NCBI GenBank assembly: GCA_016710015.1
Contig: JADJLR010000002.1
Location: forward strand, 1-64,000
DNA length: 64,000 nucleotides
Direction: 5' to 3'
Origin: Flavobacteriales bacterium
Lineage (GTDB): Bacteria; Bacteroidota; Bacteroidia; Flavobacteriales_F; PHOS-HE28
Shown here piece by piece: positions 33,605 to 42,160 of this stretch (positions are counted from its first letter, which is position 1; every line of letters starts with the position of its first letter). Below the pieces are notes generated by a model. The model was not told the DNA's origin. It did not search any database and saw only the letters and a program-made list of their open reading frames with translations. The translations under genes were made by a program, and so were the position numbers.

Positions 33605-35278
33605 ATGGAACGTACATCGTTCAACGACCTCGGGCTCATCGAGCCCATTCTGAAAGCCCTTGAAACCGAAGGCTACACCCACCCTACTCCGATCCAGGAG
33701 CAGGCCATCCCACATTTGATCCAAGGACGCGACCTGCTCGGCTGCGCACAGACCGGAACCGGTAAAACGGCCGCCTTCGCGATCCCGATCCTACAGGAAC
33801 TGCATTCCAAGGCACCACAAGCCAAGCGCGCCATCCGGACGCTGATCCTCACTCCTACACGCGAGCTGGCCATCCAGATCGGCGAAAGCTTCGCTGCGTA
33901 CGGTCGCAACCTGCAACTGAAACACACCGTGATCTTCGGTGGCGTTGGCCAGAAGCCACAGACCGATGCACTCCACCGGGGTGTGGACATCGTGGTGGCC
34001 ACACCGGGCCGCTTGCTCGACCTGATGAGCCAAGGCTTCATCCACCTCGAGGGCTTGGAGATCTTCGTACTCGATGAGGCCGACCGCATGCTGGACATGG
34101 GCTTCATCCACGACGTGAAGAAGGTGATCGCCAAGTTGCCGAAGAAGCGCCAGACCCTGTTCTTCAGCGCCACCATGCCGCCGGAGATCGCGAAGCTGGC
34201 CAACAGCATCCTCACCAACCCGCTGAAGGTTGAAGTGGCGCCGCAGAGCACCACGGCCGAGACCATCGATCAGCACATGTACTTCGTGGACCGCACGGAC
34301 AAGAACAAGTTGCTGCTCCACCTGATGGAAGGCGACACGATCCGCGAAGCACTGATCTTCACCCGCACCAAGCACGGCGCGAACAAGGTGGCCAAGATCC
34401 TGGTGCAGGCCGGCATCGGCGCGGAAGCGATCCACGGCAACAAGAGCCAGACCGCCCGCCAGAACGCACTGAAGAACTTCAAGGACGGAAAGATCCGCGC
34501 ACTGGTAGCAACGGACATCGCTGCACGCGGCATCGACATCGATGGCCTCACGCACGTGATCAACTTCGATATCCCGAACATCCCTGAGACCTACGTACAC
34601 CGCATCGGACGTACCGGCCGCGCCGGTGCCGACGGCCGCGCCCTCTCCTTCTGCGACCACGAAGAGAAAGCGTTCCTGCGTGACATCATCCGGTTGATCA
34701 AGCGGGATATCCCCGTCGTCGCCGAACATGAATTCGTGATGGTGGGTGGACCGAAGAAGGCCATACCCGAAGTGCGCGAACCACGCCAGCCACGCGGCCC
34801 CGGCCGTGGACAAGGACAGCGTGGCGGAGGCCAGCGCAATGCACCACGTGCCGCTGGTGAGGGCAACCGCCCAAGTGGTGAGCGCCGCAGCAACGGAAAC
34901 CGCGGTGGACAGCGCAGCCGTTCCAACGAACCACGCGAACAACGCACGCCCGCTCCTGCACAAGGGCAACGCCAGCCACGGCCAGAGCGTGAAGCACGTC
35001 CACAAGGGCAGAATTCACGCGGCCCACGTCCGGACCAACGGGAGCGTCGCCCACAGCAGGCCAACGCCCGCAACAACGACCGGCGACCGAACGAAAACAA
35101 GGAACGGAACGACCGCCCAACGGAACAGCAGAAGTCCAGCGCCGCGAAGCCGGACTATGCCGCAATGACCAAGGAGTTGTTCGGCGATGCCGAACTGCGC
35201 ACCAAGGACCAACAACGCGAAAAGAAAGAGAAGAAGGAGAAGAAAGGCTCCATCTTGGGAAGGCTTTTCGGTGCGTAG
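33605..35278 (+). CDS. DEAD-box RNA helicase with long Arg/Gly/Gln-rich tail (RhlE type)
   Basis: Residues 1-375 contain all DEAD-box motifs: Q motif in THPTPIQEQAIP, AQTGTGKT, PTRELA, TPGR, DEAD, SAT, and HRIGRTGR. The remaining 180 residues are low-complexity (RQPRGPGRGQGQRGGGQRN and similar), ending in a Lys/Glu-rich segment; such tails bind RNA non-specifically and promote condensates in cold-adapted helicases. The enzyme unwinds RNA duplexes in ribosome assembly or decay. A strong terminator follows. The long antisense frames over this tail are composition artefacts. Confidence 0.92.
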   Translation: MERTSFNDLGLIEPILKALETEGYTHPTPIQEQAIPHLIQGRDLLGCAQTGTGKTAAFAIPILQELHSKAPQAKRAIRTLILTPTRELAIQIGESFAAYGRNLQLKHTVIFGGVGQKPQTDALHRGVDIVVATPGRLLDLMSQGFIHLEGLEIFVLDEADRMLDMGFIHDVKKVIAKLPKKRQTLFFSATMPPEIAKLANSILTNPLKVEVAPQSTTAETIDQHMYFVDRTDKNKLLLHLMEGDTIREALIFTRTKHGANKVAKILVQAGIGAEAIHGNKSQTARQNALKNFKDGKIRALVATDIAARGIDIDGLTHVINFDIPNIPETYVHRIGRTGRAGADGRALSFCDHEEKAFLRDIIRLIKRDIPVVAEHEFVMVGGPKKAIPEVREPRQPRGPGRGQGQRGGGQRNAPRAAGEGNRPSGERRSNGNRGGQRSRSNEPREQRTPAPAQGQRQPRPEREARPQGQNSRGPRPDQRERRPQQANARNNDRRPNENKERNDRPTEQQKSSAAKPDYAAMTKELFGDAELRTKDQQREKKEKKEKKGSILGRLFGA

Positions 35279-35301
35279 ATCCTGAATACCAATGAATGAA
35301 G

Positions 35302-35326
35302 CAAGGCCGGGAGTTTCCCGGCCTTG
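35302..35326 (+). terminator. Intrinsic terminator after the DEAD-box helicase
   Basis: An 11-bp perfect stem (CAAGGCCGGGA with TCCCGGCCTTG) with a 3-base loop is followed by TTCGTTGTTGTATTT. It lies 24 bases after the stop codon. Confidence 0.85.
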
Positions 35327-35398
35327 TTCGTTGTTGTATTTGGTCGGTTCTAGCGGTTCACCATTTAAAGTAAAGTTTCATCGTACATCTGTTCAAAT

Positions 35399-36370
35399 TC
35401 AAGGTTTCCAAGAACGAACGAACAAGGAAGGACGATCGCGCACTACCAACTCGATCACATAAAGCCCGCTCGGTAGATCGTGAAGTGGCCAAGGTTGGCC
35501 GTTAACACCACCACCCAACCGCATGCTTCGCACCACCCGCCCAGCATGATCGTACAACCGTGCTCCCAATGCCGAACCCGATACACCCCAGACATCCAAT
35601 GGCAGCACGAACTGATCATGCAGCAAAACCGCACTTGCAGCGCTTGGCCGAACATGCCCTTCTACCACCTGCACCGGATCACATACACCCGAATGCTGCG
35701 CCACGCATACCATATCCACGAATGCGTAGGCGGCATATACATCGAAGATGGTATTCAACGTATCGAAGGCGCACAGGCTATCGGCGAAGAAGTTACCGAT
35801 CTGAAGGTAGCGGTAAGCGGAATCGGGTACGAAGGTGGTACTCAGGTAGGTCCAGTTGGCGGTATCGGAGAGGATCTCACGCATGTACAGCGGTGCAGTG
35901 TTGAAGGTGAGCTGCTCGGGGTAGGTGACCACGGACATTATATCCACACTGAAGCGCATACCGATGTGGCTTGCTACCAGATAGGGCGAGGTCCATCCCG
36001 GATAACCAAAACCGCCCGGCGATATCCTCAAAGACAGGTTCGTGAGCACACCCGGCGTAAGCGGCGCGCTCAACTCGCCCTGTATCCACTCTTTATTATA
36101 ATCGGGATAGGATCCGATCCCGGCATAAGCATCGCCATCACTGGGCCATTGATAACCCAATGCATTGTACGGTACACCCATTGAGTCATTCGCACACGCG
36201 TTGTAGTAGTCCGGCGAGCCCCCGATACCTCCCCAATCAGACACATAGTAGATCTGATTGAGGTTGTTAGGGCATGTCGTGTAATCCTCGAAGCTCGGGT
36301 TGCGAACCAAGTTCTGAGCAGACATGGAGCCTACACAAACCGCACCGGCCATCCACATGGAATTGCGCAT
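35399..36370 (-). CDS. Secreted T9SS protein with jellyroll-like body
   Basis: About 323 residues: signal peptide (SMWMAGAVCVGSMSAQN), then NLVRNPSFEDYTTCPNNLNQ, the start typical of Bacteroidota galactose-binding-like domains, with YNALGYQWPSDGDAYAGIGS and a middle region of beta strands. The C-terminus (ARLYDHAGRVVRSMRLGGG, LPSGLYVIELVVRD) is a T9SS sorting domain. It probably binds carbohydrate or is structural. The ATG at 36370 keeps the signal peptide at the very start. Confidence 0.8.
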   Translation of the reverse strand: MRNSMWMAGAVCVGSMSAQNLVRNPSFEDYTTCPNNLNQIYYVSDWGGIGGSPDYYNACANDSMGVPYNALGYQWPSDGDAYAGIGSYPDYNKEWIQGELSAPLTPGVLTNLSLRISPGGFGYPGWTSPYLVASHIGMRFSVDIMSVVTYPEQLTFNTAPLYMREILSDTANWTYLSTTFVPDSAYRYLQIGNFFADSLCAFDTLNTIFDVYAAYAFVDMVCVAQHSGVCDPVQVVEGHVRPSAASAVLLHDQFVLPLDVWGVSGSALGARLYDHAGRVVRSMRLGGGVNGQPWPLHDLPSGLYVIELVVRDRPSLFVRSWKP

Positions 36371-36512
36371 GATCATCCTTCCTTGTTCGTTCGTACCGCT
36401 TGGCACTTGGAAGTCGGCCTACCCGAGGTAGGCTGCCTCTGCTTCCGGCCTGCTTTCAGTACCGGGTGCTCACCGCCCCGCATGGTTCGCGGCTGGTTCC
36501 TTGCGGGGTCGG

Positions 36513-36520
36513 TACCTTTG
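36513..36520 (+). promoter_or_regulatory. Candidate -7 box (TACCTTTG) with no protein gene downstream
   Basis: TACCTTTG fits TAnnTTTG. It lies on the plus strand in a gap between two minus-strand genes, and 77 bases further on there is a strong plus-strand terminator. No well-spaced -33 element is visible. Confidence 0.45.
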
Positions 36521-36526
36521 TGTTAG

Positions 36527-36626
36527 TTTGTATTCATCTTCTTACAGAGTTGGTGGGACATGAGCGTACTTCGAGGGCCTCAGCCCGCGGAGATTGGCCC
36601 CCGGTGTTAGCGCACTGGGGGCTTCT
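36527..36626 (+). ncRNA. Candidate small RNA of about 100 nt
   Basis: The stretch is framed by a -7 box at 36513-36520 and a GC-rich terminator at 36597-36622, and contains no plausible gene: its only ATG frame (36560) gives 16 residues, ending inside the terminator loop. A short hairpin (GGGC CTCA GCCC, about 36575-36586) precedes the terminator. I do not recognise it as 4.5S, 6S, tmRNA or a known riboswitch. It could be a regulatory RNA or a leader-peptide attenuator that has lost its gene. Boundaries are estimates. Confidence 0.45.
36597..36622 (+). terminator. Strong intrinsic terminator of the candidate small RNA
   Basis: A 10-bp stem with one G-T pair (GCCCCCGGTG with CACTGGGGGC) and a 6-base loop is followed by TTCTTCATTT. 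The T-rich side shows that it works on the plus strand. Confidence 0.75.
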
Positions 36627-36747
36627 TCATTTATGGGTTGCGTGATCGGTTCTGCGGCTTGCGCCGTTCCTATGGCTTGCAGCGCGGGGGGTACTGTAAC
36701 GCCGGTTGTTCTTTGCTCCGGGCTATTTCGGCTTCGTGGAACCGGCC

Positions 36748-37284
36748 TTATTCGTTCGGGTCCACGACCATTCCGTTGGCGTTGTAAACCGGTTCTGCTG
36801 CTGAACTCGCTTTCCATGGACCGGGTACTTCAGCACTTGGCTGCCCATGGTGTCCAGAGCTTTGGTAGATGATGATCTGCCACGGTGGTTCGGTGTAGCT
36901 GTAGCACCGTGGCCGAAGAGCCTTCACAGCTTCCCGCAATTCCGGTTCGATGGGCATCGCCACCAGAGTTCTAAGAACGGGTATCGCTTCGGCGAAATTC
37001 GCGTCGTGCGGTCCTTGGCATTCGGTTCCGGATTTATCCACAACTGGACCGGACCACCTGCTTCGGTCGGCCTCGTTCAGCACGTCCCATTCCGCAGGAT
37101 CCTCCATGGCATTAGACCTATTCGTGTGCTGCGCTACTGCGGCCTTCATCACCCTGAGCAATTCTTGCGTGGTGGGTCCTTGTGCAACGCATTGCACCAA
37201 GATAAGTCCGGTGCCGAGCAGGACAATGCATCGCTGCCTTGCCTTTGCAAGAGGCCACACCGTTGCCCGTTGATCATTGTTCAT
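36748..37284 (-). CDS. Hypothetical secreted protein
   Basis: The 178-residue product has an N-terminal signal-like segment (CIVLLGTGLILVQCVAQG) and then a soluble region with EDPAEWDVLNEADRSRW and AIPVLRTLVAMPIEPELREA. No domain is recognised. The reading frame is open further upstream to 37428, but those codons lie in a heptamer repeat array, so the ATG at 37284 is the likely start. Codon use looks less regular than in neighbours; the gene call is moderate. Confidence 0.5.
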   Translation of the reverse strand: MNNDQRATVWPLAKARQRCIVLLGTGLILVQCVAQGPTTQELLRVMKAAVAQHTNRSNAMEDPAEWDVLNEADRSRWSGPVVDKSGTECQGPHDANFAEAIPVLRTLVAMPIEPELREAVKALRPRCYSYTEPPWQIIIYQSSGHHGQPSAEVPGPWKASSAAEPVYNANGMVVDPNE

Positions 37285-37340
37285 GATCGCAGGTCGAGGT
37301 GGTGTGTGATACGAGGAAGGAAGCGCTAACTTGTTGGGTT

Positions 37341-37431
37341 GCCTCTTCCAACTGCCAACTGCCAACTGCCAACTGCCAACTGCACCCTGCCCACTGCATC
37401 CTTCCGACTGCCCCCTGCCCCCTGCCAACAG
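37341..37431 (-). repeat. Degenerate heptamer tandem array (array 3)
   Basis: About twelve heptamers of the CTGCCAA/CTGCCCA type on the plus strand (GGCAGT on the minus strand) lie 57 bases upstream of the minus-strand secreted protein gene. The first four copies are identical (CAACTGC step), later ones diverge. Confidence 0.85.
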
Positions 37432-37432
37432 T

Positions 37433-37748
37433 TGAGCAACGGTTCGCGTTGCGATCGATCAAAACAGGATATGACATTGCGATCGACATTGCGCCTTCAC
37501 TTTATAGCACAGAAAGGTCATTTTGGTGCTGCCCTGTTGATAACTCGAGATCATCCGCATGGCAAAGGGAATCAGTTCTCAACGATCCATACTCCGTAGG
37601 GAAGACTACCGAAGTTAGGCGATCATGAACTGGACCTTGGGCTCCGGACTTCACCTTGCTCTCCCGGAAATACCTATGCTCATCACGTAGCCCGTTGAAC
37701 TAGGAAAGTCAAGGGGATCCCCCGGCCTTTCCTGTTGCGGTATGTTGC
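37433..37748. other. Intergenic stretch without a supported gene
   Basis: Nothing coding is evident. A two-part inverted repeat (GGAAAG...CTTTCC enclosing GGGG-AT-CCCC, about 37702-37732) near the end of the sterol-desaturase-like gene may be its terminator on the minus strand, though the T-run is missing. Confidence 0.35.
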
Positions 37749-38738
37749 TCACGCGTGCTTCGCCACCGGCTCTTGCCCCAACTTCCCGAACGTGCCGTTC
37801 TTGCGCATTTCCTCTTGGAGCTGGTGGCTGGTCTTGCTGCTGCCGTCGTGGCTCCAGCCCGGAGGGCCGAAGACGTACATGAACTTGTCCTTGAGCTTGG
37901 GCGACTTCTTCATGTCGCGCCAGATCTCTTGGAATTCGAAGATGTTGTGCGTGATCGGGTTGTTGGTGTTCGGATCGTGGCTGATGCCGAATACGGGGAC
38001 CATGCCCTTGATGGGTAGCTGCCACGTATTGTACAGCCGATCCCAGAAGGTGAAGAGTCCACCGTGGTTGCGGTCCAGGTATTCGGTGTTGCTGCTGTGG
38101 TGTACCACGTGGACATAGGATGAGTTGAAGATGTTCTCCAACCAACCGTAAGAAGGCATTAGCTGGGAGTGGAGCGTGAATTGGTAGAAGGCATTCGCGA
38201 TGAGGCACGTAGCGATCATGATCGGCTCGAAGCCCAAGAGCGGCATCCAAAGCCAGTAGATCGGTTTCACCAAGGTGATGAACCAGCCGTTGCGGATGCT
38301 GATGGTGAGGTTGAATTTGCGGCCCGAGTGGTGCGGCAAGTGGGCGGCCCAAAGCAGGCGGATGTTATGCGCCAAGCGGTGGTGCCAATAGAAGTTGTGG
38401 TCGTCCGCGATGATGCAGATCACCCAGATGTACCACGCATAACCGAGGCTGTTGTACCCCAGATACTCCTGCCGGAAGTCCGCAGCCCACCAGAACAGCA
38501 ACATGTACAGGGAGATCTCGAACACGTTGGTGATGACGCGGATGATGGTGGCCCCGACCCCGATCAAGAATCCGGAGAAGCTCTCCTTTAGATCGTACAG
38601 GTGCTTTGCGCTGAAGTACTCCAGCAGGATAAGCGCAAGAAAGATCGGATAGATGTACTTGATCCCGATACCCTCGATGGCCAGTTCGGGCAGTTGGGCC
38701 TTCATGTCCAGCCACGCTTGTATCAGGTCGAAACTCAT
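37749..38738 (-). CDS. Sterol desaturase/fatty acid hydroxylase family protein
   Basis: The 329-residue membrane protein has several hydrophobic segments (YIYPIFLALILLEYFSA, VFEISLYMLLFWWAA, AWYIWVICIIADDHNF) and the three His clusters of the di-iron hydroxylase superfamily: HHRLAH, HLPHHSG and HVVHHSS. Such enzymes hydroxylate or desaturate lipids at the membrane with O2. Bacterial members act on fatty-acyl chains, carotenoids or other lipids; the substrate is not evident. The ATG at 38738 is chosen because the upstream codons to 38810 are not family-like. Confidence 0.85.
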   Translation of the reverse strand: MSFDLIQAWLDMKAQLPELAIEGIGIKYIYPIFLALILLEYFSAKHLYDLKESFSGFLIGVGATIIRVITNVFEISLYMLLFWWAADFRQEYLGYNSLGYAWYIWVICIIADDHNFYWHHRLAHNIRLLWAAHLPHHSGRKFNLTISIRNGWFITLVKPIYWLWMPLLGFEPIMIATCLIANAFYQFTLHSQLMPSYGWLENIFNSSYVHVVHHSSNTEYLDRNHGGLFTFWDRLYNTWQLPIKGMVPVFGISHDPNTNNPITHNIFEFQEIWRDMKKSPKLKDKFMYVFGPPGWSHDGSSKTSHQLQEEMRKNGTFGKLGQEPVAKHA

Positions 38739-38842
38739 ACGTCGTTCACTATTGAGAAGCGCCAAAGGTATCCGGATCGGTTGGCCGACCAAGCCAGTAG
38801 AGAGGGCCAACGCCTCTTATCCACTGCAAATGCCGTAGGATA

Positions 38843-39006
38843 CCATCCACAGATGGCGCAGATGGCCACAGATATTCCGCCAGCGGAATAAGAGCTGTCC
38901 TTCTGCCTTGCGATCCCATTGGAATGGGTCGGGACCCGGTACCGTCATCACTTCCGGATGCATTGCCATTGTATTCATCTGTGTCATCTGCGCCATCGGT
39001 GGATCG
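38843..39006. repeat. Inverted-repeat element with CACAGATGGCGCAGATGG arms
   Basis: The left arm (38843-38874) reads CCATCCACAGATGGCGCAGA and on; the right arm (38972-39006) is its inverted copy with a few mismatches and one gap (about 25 of 30 positions agree). Between them are three small hairpins (ATTCCGC/GCGGAAT, CCCATT/AATGGG, GGGTC/GACCC). No frame is coded. It sits between the divergent sterol-desaturase-like and PhoD-like genes, so it may affect both. Confidence 0.7.
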
Positions 39007-39052
39007 AATTACGACCCGATAGGCTTTGGCCAGAAGAGGTCATCTTTGTATC

Positions 39053-40351
39053 ATGAAGAAGATCAGTGGGTTGGCGGTGCTTTTGGCTTTCGTAGCGCAA
39101 GGGCAACGGTTGATCAGTGGCCCCATGGCCGGACCACCGGATCTGATGGAGACGGCGATCTGGTTGCAGTGCAATGGCCCATGCGATGCGGCCATCACGT
39201 ATTGGCCGGAAGACGCGCCCGAAGAGCGACGCACCACGCCAGTGATGTCATCGAATGCACACGATGGCCATGCCTTGACCTTTCGCCTTGGACCCTTGAC
39301 CCCCGGAACGACCTACCGGTATGATGTGGTCCTGAATGATACGAGCAGGTCATCTGAAGAGTCCCTACGTTTCACCACGCAATCGATCTGGAAACACCGG
39401 ACGGACCCGCCGCCCTTCAGTATCGCGCTGGGCAGTTGCGCCTACATCAATGAGCCCGCATACGATCGCCCCGGTCGCCCGTACGGTGATTCGCTGGGGA
39501 TCTTCGATCGCATCGCGGACAGCGATCCCGACCTGATGCTTTGGCTCGGCGACAACGTCTACCTGCGCGAACCCGATCGGGGCAGTCGTTCCGGTTTCTT
39601 GCATCGCTATACGCACACACGCTCCACACCAGAGATGCAACGGTTGCTACGCACCACGGCCCATTGCGCCATTTGGGACGATCACGATTTCGGACCCAAC
39701 GATGGAGACGGTAGTTTCATCGGTAGTGCCATGAGCCGCGAGGTCTTCGGCCTGTTCTGGCCCAACCCCACCACAAGCGCTCCAGGGGTGGATGCGAACG
39801 TAACGGCATTCAGCTACTACGATGCGGACCTCTTCCTGCTGGACGACCGCACCTTCCGGATCCGCGCCGGTGCGCGAACGGAGGATCCACAATTGCTCGG
39901 CCAAGCGCAATTGGATTGGCTGATCCGCGCACTGCGATACAGCGATGCACCGTTCAAACTGGTGGCCCTCGGCGGACAGGTCCTGAACCCCGGTGCGGTG
40001 TTCGAGAATTACAGCACCATGAAAAAGGAACGCGACGAATTGCTGCGTCGGATCGAAAAAGAAGGGATCCGCGGTGTGGTCTTCCTCACCGGTGATCGCC
40101 ACTTCACGGAGTTGACCGATCTACGACTGCCGGATGGACGCGTGATCCACGACCTCACCTGCTCCCCATTGACCTCCGGCACGTACGCGCCCGTGGAGGA
40201 GAACACGTTGCTCGTACCCGGTACGTTGGTGCAACGCCGCAACTTCGGAACGCTGGGTTTTACGGGCAAGAAGAACGAACGGGTCATGACGATCCGGGTC
40301 TTCAGCAACGAAGGCGACCTCCTCTGGGAACGCGCTATCCCTCAGGAGTAG
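39053..40351 (+). CDS. PhoD-like alkaline phosphatase/phosphodiesterase
   Basis: The 432-residue protein has a signal peptide (ISGLAVLLAFVAQG) and an N-terminal Ig-like domain (TYRYDVVLNDTS) followed by the PhoD metallophosphatase core: IALGSCAYIN, DPDLMLWLGDNVYL, CAIWDDHDFGPNDGD and GVVFLTGDRHFTELTD supply the metal ligands. It would hydrolyse phosphate mono- or diesters outside the cytoplasm. The end overlaps the convergent nitroreductase gene by 17 bases. The start at 39053 follows a CATCTTTG box closely, suggesting a very short leader. Confidence 0.9.
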   Translation: MKKISGLAVLLAFVAQGQRLISGPMAGPPDLMETAIWLQCNGPCDAAITYWPEDAPEERRTTPVMSSNAHDGHALTFRLGPLTPGTTYRYDVVLNDTSRSSEESLRFTTQSIWKHRTDPPPFSIALGSCAYINEPAYDRPGRPYGDSLGIFDRIADSDPDLMLWLGDNVYLREPDRGSRSGFLHRYTHTRSTPEMQRLLRTTAHCAIWDDHDFGPNDGDGSFIGSAMSREVFGLFWPNPTTSAPGVDANVTAFSYYDADLFLLDDRTFRIRAGARTEDPQLLGQAQLDWLIRALRYSDAPFKLVALGGQVLNPGAVFENYSTMKKERDELLRRIEKEGIRGVVFLTGDRHFTELTDLRLPDGRVIHDLTCSPLTSGTYAPVEENTLLVPGTLVQRRNFGTLGFTGKKNERVMTIRVFSNEGDLLWERAIPQE

Positions 40352-40949
40352 CACCCCTGTGCCGATGGGCGAATCGACCGTAACTGACCAACTCGCTCAA
40401 GGGCTTGCGCGTGGAGTACTGCCACTCCCGTTCGCGTAGCGCCTCTTCCAAGTCGTTCGGATCGCCCGGAAAGCCCAAGGCGACCACGCTGACCAGATCG
40501 AATTCAGCCGGTATGGCGAATGCTGCCCGGGCCACTTCCGGATGGAATCCGGCCAATTGGCGCAGCCCCATGCCTAGGGCGGTGGCCTGTGCCGTCAGTT
40601 GCGCCGTGGCCGCGCCCAGATCGTGCCAGGCGTGGTGATTCTCATTCCCGTAGCGGGACAATTCGCGACTCACCATGTTCAGGATCAGCACCGGTGCCTT
40701 ATCCGCCCACACGGCATTGCTTGGCTCCAACGCGGACAGCAACGCGGCATGGCCTTCTCTACCCTGCCGCGTCACGAGGAATCGCCACGGCTGTTCGTTC
40801 ATGCTGCTGCACGTCCAACGCGCAGCTTCCAACACCAATTCCAGTTCGGTATCCGTCACCGGTCTTGCACTGAAGGCGCGCGGACTGAACCGTTCATTCA
40901 ACACCGCATGGATCGGCAGGTGACTCCTCCGCACCTTTTCATCGCTCAT
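40335..40949 (-). CDS. Nitroreductase-family flavoprotein
   Basis: The 204-residue protein has the FMN-binding pattern of nitroreductases: VLNERFSPRAFSARPV at the N-terminus, CSSMNEQPWRFLVTR in the middle, AATAQLTAQATALGMGLRQL, and VVALGFPGDP near the end. It would reduce nitro compounds, quinones or similar with NAD(P)H. It is translationally coupled to the YceI gene (ATGA at 40946-40949) and belongs to the MarR-controlled unit. Confidence 0.9.
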   Translation of the reverse strand: MSDEKVRRSHLPIHAVLNERFSPRAFSARPVTDTELELVLEAARWTCSSMNEQPWRFLVTRQGREGHAALLSALEPSNAVWADKAPVLILNMVSRELSRYGNENHHAWHDLGAATAQLTAQATALGMGLRQLAGFHPEVARAAFAIPAEFDLVSVVALGFPGDPNDLEEALREREWQYSTRKPLSELVSYGRFAHRHRGATPEG

Positions 40950-41539
40950 TTCGCGGCGATGTCGAAGGTCAGCGATACCGTGTCGGAAATGATCTTGTCG
41001 CCCACCTCCGGGAAGAAGGTGCTCGAGCGGAACTTGATGTCGTATTGCGCGCGGTCGAAGGTGAAGGTGGCTGCAGCCCGTGCATTTCCATCGCTGGTCC
41101 AGAACAGGCAATCGAAGGTGTTCGGTTCGGTGATGCCCTTGATGGTGAGATCACCCGTTACGCGGTAGTTGGGCTTGCCGGCTGCAACACCGGACAGGGC
41201 CTCAATGGCGGTGGATACGAAGCTGGCTGTACCGAATTGCTCCACGTCGAAGAAATCCTCGGACTTCAAGTGAGCGACCAATTTGGCATTCGTTCCTGGG
41301 CTCTCGATGTCGATGCAGGTGATCCCGGTCATGTCGATCGTGATCTCAGCAGCCGTCAGAACACCTTTGGTTTCGGTGATGCTTCCTGCTTTCACCGACA
41401 CAACGCCCGTATGTTCACCGGTCAATTTCGAAGCGGTCCACATCACTTTGCTCGATGCAGGATCCACCTGTGCCGTGTTCGATTGCGCCGACACGGCAGT
41501 TGATGTGATGAGGGCGAAAACAAGGAATAGGTTCTTCAT
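40946..41539 (-). CDS. YceI-family periplasmic lipid-binding protein
   Basis: The 197-residue protein has a signal peptide (LFLVFALITSTAVSAQ) and the YceI lipocalin-like fold: SKVMWTASKLTGEHTGVVSV, KLVAHLKSEDFFDVEQFGTA and TGDLTIKGITEPNTFD. Family members bind isoprenoid chains such as polyprenyl quinones in the periplasm. It lies between MarR and a nitroreductase, a set seen in other Bacteroidota and suggestive of a quinone or redox-stress response. Confidence 0.9.
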   Translation of the reverse strand: MKNLFLVFALITSTAVSAQSNTAQVDPASSKVMWTASKLTGEHTGVVSVKAGSITETKGVLTAAEITIDMTGITCIDIESPGTNAKLVAHLKSEDFFDVEQFGTASFVSTAIEALSGVAAGKPNYRVTGDLTIKGITEPNTFDCLFWTSDGNARAAATFTFDRAQYDIKFRSSTFFPEVGDKIISDTVSLTFDIAAK

Positions 41540-41593
41540 GGTTGGAATTGGAAAGGAATGATGGGTTGTACTTCTGTGTGATCGACCCGACCC

Positions 41594-42040
41594 TCAACCG
41601 CGCCACGCATCGAGCAATCGGTTCAAGGTCTGGGCTTCGGACTCGGTGATCCGCTCGGACTTGATCTGTAAGGCTTCGGTCTTCTTGTCCAAGGTGGACA
41701 GCAGTTCGAGGCCTTTGGCGCTGATCCGTACGAAGACCACGCGCCGGTCCTCTTCACACCGTTCGCGTTCCACCAATCCTTTTGCAATGAGTTTGTCCGT
41801 TAGTCGTGTGGCGTTGGGCGCACGATCGATCATGCGTTCCTTCACCTGGTGCATGTTCATTTGGCCCTTCGCACCGCGCAGGATCCGCAGGATGTTGTAC
41901 TGCTGTGGGCTGATCCCATACGGCTTCAGTAGACCCACTTGGAGGCTCTTGAACCAGTTCGCCGTGAACAGCACATTCAGCATCGCCTTTTGCTGTTCAC
42001 TTTTGAACCGGCTCTTCAACTCGTCATCGATACGCGCCAT
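41594..42040 (-). CDS. MarR-family transcriptional regulator
   Basis: The 148-residue protein has a winged-helix domain: YGISPQQYNILRILRGAKGQ, then NMHQVKERMIDRAPNATRLT (recognition helix region) and the wing ERERCEEDRRVVFVRIS. MarR proteins are dimeric repressors that release DNA on binding phenolic or oxidising compounds. It is the first gene of a three-gene unit with YceI and nitroreductase and probably represses it. The ATG at 42040 is preferred; earlier codons overlap the promoter. Confidence 0.9.
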   Translation of the reverse strand: MARIDDELKSRFKSEQQKAMLNVLFTANWFKSLQVGLLKPYGISPQQYNILRILRGAKGQMNMHQVKERMIDRAPNATRLTDKLIAKGLVERERCEEDRRVVFVRISAKGLELLSTLDKKTEALQIKSERITESEAQTLNRLLDAWRG

Positions 42041-42061
42041 GCCCACTTCCTTGGATCGGGT

Positions 42062-42093
42062 CAAAAGTAGCCATACCATTTCCCATGGGATAT
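42062..42093 (-). promoter_or_regulatory. Promoter of the MarR unit with a candidate operator palindrome
   Basis: On the minus strand TACTTTTG (42069-42062) is a good TAnnTTTG box, 22 bases before the MarR start codon. Directly upstream is a 16-base palindrome with one mismatch (ATTTCCCATGGGATAT, 42078-42093; core TCCCATGGGA perfect), in the spacer where a repressor would block RNA polymerase. MarR self-binding here is an inference from position. Confidence 0.45.
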
Positions 42094-42134
42094 TTTTCCA
42101 CTGCCAGCCAGCGCTCCGTTGTCCACGACTTCGA

Positions 42135-42142
42135 TACTTTTG
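42135..42142 (+). promoter_or_regulatory. Candidate -7 box (TACTTTTG) for the methyltransferase lipoprotein
   Basis: TACTTTTG matches TAnnTTTG and lies 18 bases before the ATG at 42161 on the plus strand, divergent from the MarR promoter. The -33 element is not evident. Confidence 0.45.
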
Positions 42143-42160
42143 GGCCTTCAATCCAACGCC

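Noticed and set aside
33791..35005. Long antisense frames over the DEAD-box helicase
   Set aside because: They arise from the Arg/Gly-rich, GC-rich tail and helicase codon bias.
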